NCBI RefSeq assembly: GCF_014529945.1
Contig: NZ_JACVFB010000001.1
Location: 1,919,273 to 1,983,272, forward strand
Reading direction: 5' to 3'
Length of the DNA stretch: 64,000 bases
Source: Chitinophaga varians
GTDB taxonomy: Bacteria; Bacteroidota; Bacteroidia; Chitinophagales; Chitinophagaceae
The notes under the pieces were generated by a model. It was not told where the DNA came from, made no database searches, and saw only the letters and a list, made by a program, of their open reading frames with translations. The position numbers and the translations under genes are program-made. This document shows, piece after piece, positions 42,991 to 51,641 of the stretch; position 1 is the stretch's first letter, and each line of letters starts with the position of its first letter.

Positions 42991-45900
42991 CTATTTAAAA
43001 TTCCTGCCTTTGGGAAAAAGTTCTGCCTGTATCATTTTAGGAGCAGGCTTTTTAGCGGCAGACGGTGTATTATCGTGATACGGGACATTCATCAGGTGCT
43101 CTTCATCAGTAGGTACCGACAACTGGTTCAGGAGCGCATTGTAGTTATAGCATTTTTGAATGACCACATGTGTTACACTCCCTTCCCGCTGCAATTTTCC
43201 TTCTACCATCAGCAAACGGGACGTAACAATTTCTTTCCGGTAACGTTCAAAAATTTTAGCGAAAGCGACGAGGTTGGCACTACCGGTTTCATCCTCTATC
43301 GTAATAAAACAGATGCCACTGGCCGTTCCCGGCCGTTGACGCACGAGTACCAGGCCCGCCACTCTCAGCGGCGTACCGTCCGGCCACTGGTCCAGTTCCC
43401 GGACAGAGAGGACCTGGCGCTTAAACAGCTGTTGGCGTACAAAGCTTACCGGATGGGCTTTCAGTGATAAGGCCATGGCAGCATAATCCTGTACCACATG
43501 CTCAGAAGGGGTCATGAGTGGCAGTGTCACCGGTGCTTCGCTGGCGCTTTCCGAAGGCTGGCCTTCAAAGAGCGCATGTGGCCGGTCCGCCAGTGCCGAT
43601 ACTTCCCATAATGCCCGGCGGCGGTCCATTTTCATAGACCGGAAAGCGTCAGCATCGGCCAGCCGCTCCAGTGTGCTTAAATTCACGCCGGCATCCATGA
43701 TGGAGTGTATATTGATGTAAGGCGCTGTCCGTCCTGCGATCAGCCGCTCCATCTCCTCCTGCCCCAGTCCTTTTACCTGCCGGAATCCCAGCCTCAGCAC
43801 GCGGTATTTGCCGGCATGTTCTTCCAGGATATTATCCCAATGCGAATGATTCACATCTACCGGACGAACAATCACACCATGATGGCGGGCATCGGTCACC
43901 AGCTGTGACGGCGCATAGAAACCCATCGGCTGACTGTTCAGCAATGCACAGGCGAAAACATCGGGATAATAACATTTGATCCAGCAAGAGACATATACCA
44001 GCAAAGCAAAGCTGGCAGCATGACTTTCGGGGAAACCGTAAGAGCCGAAACCTTCCAGTTGTTTGAATATGCGTTCGGCAAATTCCTGTTGGTAGCCTTT
44101 TTTCAACATGCCACTGACCAGTTTCTCCCGCCATTTTGAAATTTGTCCGTGTGCTTTGAAAGTGGCCATGCTGCGGCGAAGGCCGTCTGCCTCCGCTGCG
44201 GTGAAGTCTGCGGCTACCATCGCTATCTCCATGGCTTGCTCCTGAAACAAAGGCACCCCTTTCGTACGGCTGAGAATCGCTTTTAATTCCTCAGAAGGAT
44301 AGTCTTCCGGCTCTTCCCCGTTTCGCCTGCGCAGATAGGGATGCACCATGTCTCCCTGAATAGGCCCCGGTCTTACGATCGCCACTTCAATGACCAGATC
44401 ATAAAAATTACGGGGCTTTAATCTCGGCAACATGGACATCTGTGCCCGGCTTTCAATCTGAAATACACCAATGGTATCCGCTTTACAGATCATATCATAA
44501 ACAGCCGGATCTTCTTCCGGAATAGTAGCCAACGTATAAGGCTTATCATAATGCTGGCTGAGCAAGGTAAACGCTTTACGGATACAGGTGAGCATGCCCA
44601 ACGCCAGCACATCCACTTTGAGAAAGCCCAGCGTTTCAATATCATCTTTGTTCCATTCAATGTTGGTACGGCCTTCCATCCGTGCATTGAGAATAGGACA
44701 GAGATCTGTCAGCTGATGCTGCGTGATCACAAATCCACCGGTATGCTGCCCCAGCTGCCTTGGGAAGCCCATGTATTGCGCTGTCAGTTCCAATACTTTC
44801 ATCAGCACCGGATCTTTCGCTTTAAACCCTTCACTGGTAGCCGTTTCACCCTCCCTCCATTCATCAGTGAATTCATACCCTGATTTCGCCAGATGGTCTA
44901 CCGCATCCATCGATAAGCCCATGGCTTTCCCCACATCACGCACCGCCCCTTTCCAGTGCACCTGCGTAACGGTGGCCACAATGCCAGCCCTGTCGCGTCC
45001 ATATTTTGCGTAGACATATTGAATCACTTCTTCACGGCGCTCGTGCTCAAAGTCTACGTCTATATCCGGGGCTTCATCTCTGGCATCAGACATAAAACGG
45101 GCAAACAGCAGGTTTACTTTTTGGGGATTAATGGAAGTAATACCCAGACAATAACATACTACGGAGTTGGCCGCAGAACCGCGTCCCTGGCACAAAATAT
45201 CCTGACTTCTGGCGAAGCGCACCAGATCATACACCGTCAGAAAATACGCTGCATAGTTTTTTCGGGCCATAAAAGAAAGTTCCTCCCGAATGGTGTTCTC
45301 TACTTTATCCGGAATACCCTCCGGGAACCTTTCTCCCGCGCCGCGCCAGGTCAGCATCTCCAGCTCCTCCTGTGGCGTCCGGCTTTCTGTGGTGATTTCT
45401 TCCGGATATACATATTCCAGGCTATCCAACGAAAACTGACAAGCCGCCGCTATTTCCTGCGCACATGCCAACGCTTCCGGATAACGCCGGAACAAACGCT
45501 GCATCTCCGCGATCGGCTTCAGGTAACGCTCTGCGTTTTGGTACAACCGAAACCCGGCATTATGAATCGTACATTTTTCCCGGACGCAGGTCACAATATC
45601 CTGCAGCTCGCGCCGCTCCGGATGATGGTAGTATACATCATTGGTAGCCACCATGCCGATGTGCAGCTCCTCGCAGTACTGCGCAATGCGGTACAGTTTC
45701 TTACCGTCGCTCCCGCGGTAAGACCAGGACGCCGCCATGTATAATTCCGATTTGAAATGCTGCCGGTATTCCCTGGCCGCCCTTGTAAAATCAGCGTCGA
45801 AATCAAACTCTCTGTTCAAAGCAGCGGGCGGTATCATCACGAATTTGATACCTTCCGCATATTGATAAACATCTTTTTTATAGAGCTCACATTTGCCTTT

Positions 45901-46200
45901 TTCCGTACGGAGGTTACCGGTAGACAACAGGGCTGATAAACGGCCATAGGCAGCCTTGTCAGTCGGATAAGCCAATAACGGCGGCCCATCCCGCAAGTCC
46001 AGCCGACAAGCCGGGATAATCCGGATATCCTTCCCTCTGGCTGCCGCATGCGCCCGTACAATACCGGCCAGCGTATTATGGTCTGTAATCGCGATGGCTT
46101 TGTATCCCAGGCTGACAGCCTGTTCCACCAGTTCTTCCGGATGAGAGGCTCCCCGTAAGAAACTGAAATTCGTTGTGATCTGTAATTCCGTGTATCCCAT
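42991..46200 (-). CDS. dnaE2: error-prone DNA polymerase III alpha subunit (DnaE2/ImuC)
   Basis: 1069 residues from ATG 46200 (MGYTELQITTNFSFLRGAS), the family size. PHP domain first (ITDHNTLAG), then the C-family polymerase with PDIDVDF (two catalytic Asp, near residue 385) and KVDVLALGM (third Asp, near 545), fingers, HhH and OB fold (VAGLVLVRQRPGTASG). It ends in QAELFPK, a possible clamp-binding motif. DnaE2 extends past lesions together with ImuB and ImuA and causes SOS mutagenesis. It starts 11 bp after imuB and ends one base before the upstream ATG of the AlkB-type gene. Confidence 0.95.
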   Translation of the reverse strand: MGYTELQITTNFSFLRGASHPEELVEQAVSLGYKAIAITDHNTLAGIVRAHAAARGKDIRIIPACRLDLRDGPPLLAYPTDKAAYGRLSALLSTGNLRTEKGKCELYKKDVYQYAEGIKFVMIPPAALNREFDFDADFTRAAREYRQHFKSELYMAASWSYRGSDGKKLYRIAQYCEELHIGMVATNDVYYHHPERRELQDIVTCVREKCTIHNAGFRLYQNAERYLKPIAEMQRLFRRYPEALACAQEIAAACQFSLDSLEYVYPEEITTESRTPQEELEMLTWRGAGERFPEGIPDKVENTIREELSFMARKNYAAYFLTVYDLVRFARSQDILCQGRGSAANSVVCYCLGITSINPQKVNLLFARFMSDARDEAPDIDVDFEHERREEVIQYVYAKYGRDRAGIVATVTQVHWKGAVRDVGKAMGLSMDAVDHLAKSGYEFTDEWREGETATSEGFKAKDPVLMKVLELTAQYMGFPRQLGQHTGGFVITQHQLTDLCPILNARMEGRTNIEWNKDDIETLGFLKVDVLALGMLTCIRKAFTLLSQHYDKPYTLATIPEEDPAVYDMICKADTIGVFQIESRAQMSMLPRLKPRNFYDLVIEVAIVRPGPIQGDMVHPYLRRRNGEEPEDYPSEELKAILSRTKGVPLFQEQAMEIAMVAADFTAAEADGLRRSMATFKAHGQISKWREKLVSGMLKKGYQQEFAERIFKQLEGFGSYGFPESHAASFALLVYVSCWIKCYYPDVFACALLNSQPMGFYAPSQLVTDARHHGVIVRPVDVNHSHWDNILEEHAGKYRVLRLGFRQVKGLGQEEMERLIAGRTAPYINIHSIMDAGVNLSTLERLADADAFRSMKMDRRRALWEVSALADRPHALFEGQPSESASEAPVTLPLMTPSEHVVQDYAAMALSLKAHPVSFVRQQLFKRQVLSVRELDQWPDGTPLRVAGLVLVRQRPGTASGICFITIEDETGSANLVAFAKIFERYRKEIVTSRLLMVEGKLQREGSVTHVVIQKCYNYNALLNQLSVPTDEEHLMNVPYHDNTPSAAKKPAPKMIQAELFPKGRNFK

Positions 46201-46211
46201 ACCGTTACTAT

Positions 46212-47705
46212 TCACGCAAAGTATCCGTGTATAAACCATTCCGGCTTATATTCCCCATAATGCCCGGAGCGAAATAACCAATACCTGCCTCCTTCTTCGT
46301 CTTCTACCTGATAATAATCCCTTTGTAAACCTTTCTCCATCCACCATTCCCGTTCTATTCTTTCCGGCCCGTCGGCTTTCACCACTTTATGGATTTTGCC
46401 TTTATGAATGAAAAGCATCGGCGGATAGTCCGGGATCGGCGCAGACACTTCAATGCGCACCGGTGCGCCCAGCAGGCTTACCGGCCGCACGAGATGTTCC
46501 GGCCAGGCCACTGCCGGGGCTTCGTGCACATCATTGGTTTGTCTGATGGAGCGCTCCGGCCAGTGATGCTCTTCAGGCAGATACCGATGAATGGCAGCGG
46601 CGCCGATACGGCTTTCCAGCCGGTCCAGTAATTTAGTCACCGCATCTTTTTTGCCACAGGTGTCCAGGTCCCACAGCCGTTCCTGCTGTGTCGTCAATCC
46701 TTCCACCACCGGCGCTTCCATCACAAACAGCTCGATGCCCAGGTCGGGCTCGATGGTATCTATCTTCAATTCAAAAAGCCGGAACAGGTGTTCCAGATTA
46801 CGGACCGGGCTGTTGGTCCCGATCTCGATCTGTTGCTGTCCGCCATCTGTGCGGTAACACACGAGCCTTGCCTTGCGCAATCCTTTTTCTTCCTCTTGCA
46901 ACCGCTGGCAAATCATCTCCAGCAATTTTCGGATGGCCAGCTCAATTCCCGGCGCCGTCCGTATCGGATCAAAGCAGGGAAGCCGTTCCACATAAGGCTC
47001 AGGAGGCTGTACCGGCACCAGTACTTCTGGTATATTGCCGAGCAGTTTGCCGAGGCGTTCCAGTACTTGTAAACCAAAACGTCGCCGCAATACGGCCGGC
47101 GGCATGTCCATAAACAGCCCTGTCAGCGTAAGGCCTAATTTCCGCAGCCGCTCTATCACAGGTTGTTCCAGCCGCAGCGCCTCGGGTGGCAGGTCACGTA
47201 TCACGGCTGCCTGTCCTCCCGGCGCAATTACCGGATGTGTGGTCCCATACCGGGCCACCGCCCAGGCGGCGGCCATGGTATCTGCAATGGCCGCCCTTAC
47301 GTGATAACCGCCGGCCTGTAATCGGGTGACGATATTTTCAAAGTAAGCCTCCTCTCCTCCCCACAAATGTGTACAGCCGCTGATATCCAACACCAGACCG
47401 TCGGCCCCGTCTACACCGGTGATGGGCGTAAAACGATAACACCAGATAGCGAGGGATTCCAACAGTTTGTCCTGCGAAGGATCTTCGTCATAAAATAACA
47501 GGTCCGGATATACAGCCCTGGCATCTGCCAGCACTGTTCCCGGCAGAATGCCCAGGCGGCCGGCCTCACGGCTGACAGACCGGATGATGATCCTTCCTCG
47601 TTCCGGCGCCACCAACACAAAAGGCTGCCGACGGAGGCCCGGATAACGCAGCGCCAGCCGGTCGGCCGCCAGATGACGAAACCAGACTGCCATGTAACGC
47701 TTCAT
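46212..47705 (-). CDS. imuB: ImuB, catalytically inactive Y-family polymerase-like protein
   Basis: 497 residues from ATG 47705 (MKRYMAVWF). Y-family architecture: N-terminal palm/fingers, HhH region around RKLGLTLTGLF, and little finger to about 390. The acidic residues used by active polymerases are absent: MAVWFRHLAADRL replaces DxDxFF, and GVDGADGLVLD replaces the usual SxDE motif. This is normal for ImuB, which acts as an adaptor between DnaE2, the clamp and ImuA. QERLW near residue 348 is a candidate clamp motif. It begins 4 bp after the imuA stop, in the same operon. Confidence 0.92.
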   Translation of the reverse strand: MKRYMAVWFRHLAADRLALRYPGLRRQPFVLVAPERGRIIIRSVSREAGRLGILPGTVLADARAVYPDLLFYDEDPSQDKLLESLAIWCYRFTPITGVDGADGLVLDISGCTHLWGGEEAYFENIVTRLQAGGYHVRAAIADTMAAAWAVARYGTTHPVIAPGGQAAVIRDLPPEALRLEQPVIERLRKLGLTLTGLFMDMPPAVLRRRFGLQVLERLGKLLGNIPEVLVPVQPPEPYVERLPCFDPIRTAPGIELAIRKLLEMICQRLQEEEKGLRKARLVCYRTDGGQQQIEIGTNSPVRNLEHLFRLFELKIDTIEPDLGIELFVMEAPVVEGLTTQQERLWDLDTCGKKDAVTKLLDRLESRIGAAAIHRYLPEEHHWPERSIRQTNDVHEAPAVAWPEHLVRPVSLLGAPVRIEVSAPIPDYPPMLFIHKGKIHKVVKADGPERIEREWWMEKGLQRDYYQVEDEEGGRYWLFRSGHYGEYKPEWFIHGYFA

Positions 47706-47709
47706 ACAA

Positions 47710-48444
47710 TTAACCTGCTTTGATATAAATGTTTTGCTCTTCCATGCTTTCCTGGCCACCCTGCTGAAACTGTTGCCCGTCCCACGTTATCTGCCAGCTG
47801 CCGGGCTTTCCGTTACGGACTTTTAATAACGCCACCTGCCACTGCGGATAACCTACGCCCGGCAATCCTTCCTCCATCAGACTGGCCATCGGGGTGATCA
47901 TCCAGCGGGTGGTACAAACTGTGTTCTCCACGCTACGCGGGCGATGCCGGTGCAGCAAGCAAGGCACACCGCTTTTTTCTATGGCCAGTTGCAAACGCCG
48001 TAATGCAATGGGGTGAATGTCCGGGACCTCTCCCACTACTGCCGCCAGGGCAGTGCATTTCAGACATTCTTCCACCACCCAGAGCATTTCTTTCTCAGAA
48101 ACCAGATCTATAAAAATGATCCTGTCCGGCACAATACAAAATGCTTTCAGCCCCGGCGGAAACAATGTCCGGTGCGCGCCTACCCAGACAGCCATCTCCG
48201 GGCCTTTCATGATGCGGCTCAATAGCCCCGCCATGAAACCCAGCGTGGCGGCTGCCGTTTCACTATTATGACTGATAAATTCATGGGTGCCCCGGAAAGG
48301 GAAACAATGCCCCGGAAAGGCCCTGTTCAATGGGCCCAGGTCGGGATGCTCATGGGAATGGGATGAAAATACAGTCCCCCCTGAAGAAAGAATTTCCCCT
48401 CTCAGCCTGGCAATCACCTCATTTCTTTCAGCTGACTGTTTCAT
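47710..48444 (-). CDS. imuA: ImuA, RecA/SulA-like mutasome protein
   Basis: 244 residues. The RecA-like core is recognisable by GTHEFISHNSETAAATLGF near residue 52, VWVGAHRTLFPPGL, and DRIIFIDLVSEKE, with a C-terminal part rich in Gln (WDGQQFQQGGQE). Walker A is degenerate, as in other Bacteroidota ImuA proteins. It works with ImuB and DnaE2 in translesion synthesis. It is the first gene of the operon, and its control region is shared with the divergent XRE-S24 regulator and carries two copies of a palindrome (48467-48506). Confidence 0.9.
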   Translation of the reverse strand: MKQSAERNEVIARLRGEILSSGGTVFSSHSHEHPDLGPLNRAFPGHCFPFRGTHEFISHNSETAAATLGFMAGLLSRIMKGPEMAVWVGAHRTLFPPGLKAFCIVPDRIIFIDLVSEKEMLWVVEECLKCTALAAVVGEVPDIHPIALRRLQLAIEKSGVPCLLHRHRPRSVENTVCTTRWMITPMASLMEEGLPGVGYPQWQVALLKVRNGKPGSWQITWDGQQFQQGGQESMEEQNIYIKAG

Positions 48445-48506
48445 ATTTCAAAAAGTTAACTTATATTTGGCACTAATAATGCCAATACATCGGCAGTAAT
48501 AATGCC
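48439..48506. promoter_or_regulatory. mutasome control region: two operators and a -7 box
   Basis: TTGGCA-CTAATAA-TGCCAA (48467-48485) and GGCA-GTAATAA-TGCC (48492-48506) are two copies of the same palindrome, 23 bp apart. On the plus strand TATATTTG (48462-48469) is an exact -7 box that overlaps the first copy, with TTTC at 48439-48442 giving 19-bp spacing. A repressor bound here would block the regulator gene and probably imuA. The best candidate binder is the XRE-S24 protein. Confidence 0.7.
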
Positions 48507-48514
48507 AAAAAAAT

Positions 48515-49333
48515 ATGGAAAAACAAAATAATTTTTGGGCCACCAATCTGAAATTTCTCCGCAACAGGAAAAAGATGACACAGGACGACCTGGCGGCTGC
48601 CCTGCAATTCACCCGCACCAAACTAAAGGCGCTGGAAACCGGCGCCACCCGGAATCCTCCACTGGAAGATCAGGTGCTGATATCCGATTTTTTTAAGGTT
48701 GACATTGATACTTTTGTACGCCTCGACCTTTCCAAACTGGGAGAACTGCACCTGCGGGAACTGGAAGCCGGGGATATGAGTTATGTGACCGGAAAAAAGA
48801 TGCGGGTACTGGCCACTACCATTACGCCGGATAATAAAGAACAAGTGGAAATGGTTTCCCATAGTGTCCAGGCAGGATACACCGCAGGCTATGCTGACCC
48901 CGATTATATTTCCAGTCTCCCGGTATTTCATATGCCGCAACTGCCGGCAGACCGGAAGTTCAGGATGTTTCCCGTTAAAGGCGAATCCATGTTGCCCGTT
49001 CCGGAAGGCGCTTATGTGATCGTAGAATATATTCAGGACTGGTCTACCCTGAAAGATGGCACTCCCTGCGTAGTGATCACCAAAAACGAAGGGATCGTTT
49101 TCAAGGTCATCTACAACCGCATTCAGCCAAACGGCCTGCTACACCTGGTTTCACTGAATCCATTATTCAAACCGTATGATCTTCCCGTCAGTGAAGTATT
49201 GGAAATGTGGAAATACCACAGCTATTGGACCAACACAGATTTGTCGCCACAGTCAGATATGGACGCTATTTTACAGGCATTGGGAAAACTGGATGCGAAG
49301 GTGGAGCAGTTAGTGGAAAAAAGTCAACTTTAG
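48515..49333 (+). CDS. XRE-family regulator with S24 (LexA-like) peptidase domain
   Basis: 272 residues. Residues 8-65 are an XRE helix-turn-helix (NLKFLRNRKKMTQDDLAAAL, QFTRTKLKALETG). Residues 150-245 are an S24 domain with the Ser of the Ser-Lys dyad in GESMLPV and the Lys in IVFKVIYNR. A candidate Ala-Gly autocleavage site is in GYTAGYADP or nearby. This is the layout of LexA/CI repressors that cleave themselves when bound to RecA filament. It is divergent from imuA and most likely represses it and itself through the two palindromes. Confidence 0.88.
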   Translation: MEKQNNFWATNLKFLRNRKKMTQDDLAAALQFTRTKLKALETGATRNPPLEDQVLISDFFKVDIDTFVRLDLSKLGELHLRELEAGDMSYVTGKKMRVLATTITPDNKEQVEMVSHSVQAGYTAGYADPDYISSLPVFHMPQLPADRKFRMFPVKGESMLPVPEGAYVIVEYIQDWSTLKDGTPCVVITKNEGIVFKVIYNRIQPNGLLHLVSLNPLFKPYDLPVSEVLEMWKYHSYWTNTDLSPQSDMDAILQALGKLDAKVEQLVEKSQL

Positions 49334-49380
49334 TATTTATCTTCAGGTATCCTCCGGCTTTATTTCATCAGCACCAGCAA

Positions 49381-49917
49381 ATGCGTCAGCAGCCAGTGAC
49401 CCGACAGTCAGCCTATCTTTTAAAATCCGGACAATTTTTTACCGTGAATAGCAAAGGGAAAAATAACCAGACAATTTATGATCATGCAGGCGGTTGGGAC
49501 GCATTATACAGGCACACCGACATATTTTATCACGCCTGCCTGGCTGATCCCATATTACAGCCACTCTTTGGACAGGAGCAACCAGGTCATGTGGAAAAAT
49601 TCACTGCTTTCACTGCTGAAACATTTGGCGGACCAGACAAGTTTAGCAAAGAGATGGGAGGTTTTAGGCATTTGATTGATGCACACCGAGGATTTAATAT
49701 TACTGAAGAGCAGCGGCAACGCTTTGTAGACCTGTATATGGAAGCCGCTGACAAAGCCGGCCTCCCGACAGACAAACCGTTTCGCGATGCGCTTAAATCC
49801 CATGTCGACTTTGGCTCGCATGTGGCCAAACAAAATTCAAACGCCAGGTCCGAAAGCGAATTACATCCGTTAAGAGAAGTTCCGAAATGGAATTGGGCTC
49901 CGGACGAAGAACATTAA
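49381..49917 (+). CDS. group II truncated hemoglobin
   Basis: 178 residues from ATG 49381; a GTG at 49444 could be the true start, leaving about 157 residues. Globin core: YDHAGGWDALYRHTDIFYHA, LQPLFGQ, TAETFGGPDKFS, and the proximal His in DAHRGFNIT, followed by FRDALKSHVDFGSHVA. The extra C-terminal part (PKWNWAPDE) is typical for Bacteroidota members. These globins bind oxygen or NO. It lies 47 bp after the S24 regulator and may be co-transcribed with it. A terminator follows. Confidence 0.85.
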   Translation: MRQQPVTRQSAYLLKSGQFFTVNSKGKNNQTIYDHAGGWDALYRHTDIFYHACLADPILQPLFGQEQPGHVEKFTAFTAETFGGPDKFSKEMGGFRHLIDAHRGFNITEEQRQRFVDLYMEAADKAGLPTDKPFRDALKSHVDFGSHVAKQNSNARSESELHPLREVPKWNWAPDEEH

Positions 49918-49942
49918 CCCGAAATCAACCAGGGATATACAA

Positions 49943-49970
49943 AAAGAGAGTGTCTTTGGACACTCTCTTT
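49943..49970. terminator. bidirectional rho-independent terminator
   Basis: A perfect 12-bp stem AAAGAGAGTGTC / GACACTCTCTTT with a 4-base loop, between the globin gene and the convergent precursor array. Confidence 0.9.
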
Positions 49971-50026
49971 TACTTTCAGGCTACTGCTCAGATCACCGTT
50001 GCATCGGTGAACACAACCGAATGTTA

Positions 50027-50227
50027 TCAACAGGCTGTCACCGGGCAGGAAACATCTTGCGTAACGCATTTAATCAGCAAAGAACACAGGCAGCTTGCCC
50101 CGCAGGTCCTGCGACAGGTTTGCTCCAGTATAGTGACTGCTCCGCCTACGATCTTATCCTGGGACAACTCACTGATCACTTCTTTGTTCAGCGAAAGTTT
50201 GGGAAGATTTAATCTCTTCTTTTTCAT
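50027..50227 (-). CDS. lanthipeptide-like RiPP precursor 1
   Basis: 66 residues from ATG 50227, preceded by AACAGATTCGTT. Leader (1-29): MKKKRLNLPKLSLNKEVISE and LSQDKIVGG, with a GG cleavage site. Core (37 residues) has seven Cys, several in TC or SC pairs, a CLC motif, and ends PVTAC. The leader matches the Bacteroidota class I lanthipeptide type. It is nearly identical in layout to precursor 4, and the similarity continues about 50 bp into the 3' flank. Function unknown; antimicrobial or signalling peptides are typical. Confidence 0.75.
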   Translation of the reverse strand: MKKKRLNLPKLSLNKEVISELSQDKIVGGAVTILEQTCRRTCGASCLCSLLIKCVTQDVSCPVTAC

Positions 50228-50276
50228 AACGAATCTGTTTTGGGTTAAAGAATAATACACCAGCCATGAACCAATA

Positions 50277-50501
50277 TCATGGGCACTTCATTTTAGTATT
50301 GCACCACACAGTATTGCCACACCCCGTGACACAGGATATCTCGTCATTCATGGAAATTTGACACCCGCAGGTAAGTAAACAGGTTTCAAGACAGGAAACC
50401 AGTGGTGCAGACATACCACCAGCTATCTTTTCCTGAGACAAACTGCTGATTATCTCCTTATTGAGAGAGAGTTTGGGAAGGTTCAGTTTCCTCTTTTTCA
50501 T
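50277..50501 (-). CDS. lanthipeptide-like RiPP precursor 2
   Basis: 74 residues from ATG 50501. The leader MKKRKLNLPKLSLNKEIISS with LSQEKIAGG is close to that of precursor 1. The core is the longest of the set (about 45 residues, eight Cys), starts MSAPLVSCLETC, and carries a Gly-rich VTGCGNTVWC end. It has Ser/Thr residues next to most Cys, as needed for lanthionine formation. Confidence 0.72.
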   Translation of the reverse strand: MKKRKLNLPKLSLNKEIISSLSQEKIAGGMSAPLVSCLETCLLTCGCQISMNDEISCVTGCGNTVWCNTKMKCP

Positions 50502-50544
50502 AACAGGTTGGTTAAATGAGATAATGGATTTGCTCCATCGCGCA

Positions 50545-50751
50545 CTATTCAGCCGGCTGGCATAATACAATGCAGGAAAGCCTTATCTGTGTCTGAGGCT
50601 GACAGTCAAATACACTACAAAGACAACTTTGAACGCATGTTCTGAAACAGGTGTTCGCAGTAGCACCACCAGTTACTTTTTCCTGAGATAAACTGCTGAT
50701 CACTTCTTTGTTGAGCGATAGCTTAGCGAGATTTACTTTTTTCTTTTTCAT
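50545..50751 (-). CDS. lanthipeptide-like RiPP precursor 3
   Basis: 68 residues, ATG 50751. Leader MKKKKVNLAKLSLNKEVISS, LSQEKVTGG. The core has seven Cys with the spacing TC..TC..SCLC shared with precursors 1, 4 and 5, and ends in LCQPAE. A GAAAGATA box upstream on the plus strand reads TATCTTTC on the minus strand, one base off the -7 consensus. Confidence 0.72.
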   Translation of the reverse strand: MKKKKVNLAKLSLNKEVISSLSQEKVTGGATANTCFRTCVQSCLCSVFDCQPQTQIRLSCIVLCQPAE

Positions 50752-50893
50752 AACGGAACTTTTAAGGTGAAAGATAAAATGCAGGCTTACGTAAAATCAA
50801 CGGCCTGAGGGCAGTATCTACCGTACTCAAGCCGTCTGAATTCAGGCTACTGTTCAGATTGCCCGTCGCATCGGTTAACACAACCGAATGTTA

Positions 50894-51094
50894 TCAACAT
50901 GCTGTGACCGGGCAGGAAACAGCCTGGGTAATGCATTCAATCAGCACAGAACAGAGGCAGCTTGCAGCACAGGACCTCAGACAGGTTTGCTCCCGAATAG
51001 TGACTGCTCCACCGACGATTTTGTCCTGGGATAAATCGCTGATCACTTCTTTGTTCAGGGAGAGTTTGGGAAGATTTACTTTTTTCTTTTTCAT
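50894..51094 (-). CDS. lanthipeptide-like RiPP precursor 4
   Basis: 66 residues from ATG 51094. Leader MKKKKVNLPKLSLNKEVISD, LSQDKIVGG. The core AVTIREQTCLRSC..SCLC ends in SCPVTAC and differs from precursor 1 at a few positions (about 11 of 66 in the whole protein). The two genes and their 3' flanks form a tandem duplication separated by precursors 2 and 3. Confidence 0.75.
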   Translation of the reverse strand: MKKKKVNLPKLSLNKEVISDLSQDKIVGGAVTIREQTCLRSCAASCLCSVLIECITQAVSCPVTAC

Positions 51095-51202
51095 TACGGA
51101 AGGGTTTGGGTTAAATATTGGATTTACGTTTATACAGGCCTGCATGACACAGAAAAGCCACCAGCGTACAGTACTTTTATCTATCAAAAATAACCGGTGC
51201 TG

Positions 51203-51418
51203 TCAGCACACCGTTGTAATGCAAGTCAGCACACAGGTAATGCCATTGGGATCCCGGGAAGGGCAATTGTACTGAGTACAAAGACAGCTCGCCTGGCAGG
51301 TCTGGCCACAGGTTTCCCATGGCATGGTTGCCCCGCCTACGATCTTCTCCTGAGACAATTCACTGATCACTTCCTTATGCAGCGTAAGTTTGAGAAGATT
51401 TAGTTTTTTTCTTTTCAT
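51203..51418 (-). CDS. lanthipeptide-like RiPP precursor 5
   Basis: 71 residues, ATG 51418. Leader MKRKKLNLLKLTLHKEVISE, LSQEKIVGG; it has His where the others have Asn. The core starts ATMPWETCGQTC, has the SCLC motif, and carries eight Cys, ending TCITTVC. The 5' context AACAGATCCGTT before the ATG is the array consensus. Confidence 0.72.
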   Translation of the reverse strand: MKRKKLNLLKLTLHKEVISELSQEKIVGGATMPWETCGQTCQASCLCTQYNCPSRDPNGITCVLTCITTVC

Positions 51419-51430
51419 AACGGATCTGTT

Positions 51431-51622
51431 TTAATCTTTACACCAGATAATACAGGAGTTGCCTCTTAAGGTAGGCTGAGTGCAATCAATGCTAGGTTGA
51501 CAGCTGCCGGTACAGGTCCTGATAATGGTAGGCGCACCACCTGTTATTTTTTCCTGAGATAAATAACTGATCACTTCTTTCTGGAGAGCCAGCCTGGGAA
51601 GATTTACTTTCTTCTTTTTCAT
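51431..51622 (-). CDS. lanthipeptide-like RiPP precursor 6
   Basis: 63 residues from ATG 51622. Leader MKKKKVNLPRLALQKEVISY, LSQEKITGG. The core is a different type, APTIIRTCTGSC, then DCTQPTLRGNSC, five Cys, ending IIWCKD. It shares this core type with precursor 7 and lacks the CLC motif. The gene starts only 19 bp after the end of precursor 7. Confidence 0.72.
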   Translation of the reverse strand: MKKKKVNLPRLALQKEVISYLSQEKITGGAPTIIRTCTGSCQPSIDCTQPTLRGNSCIIWCKD

Positions 51623-51641
51623 AACAGATTTGTTTAAAGGC

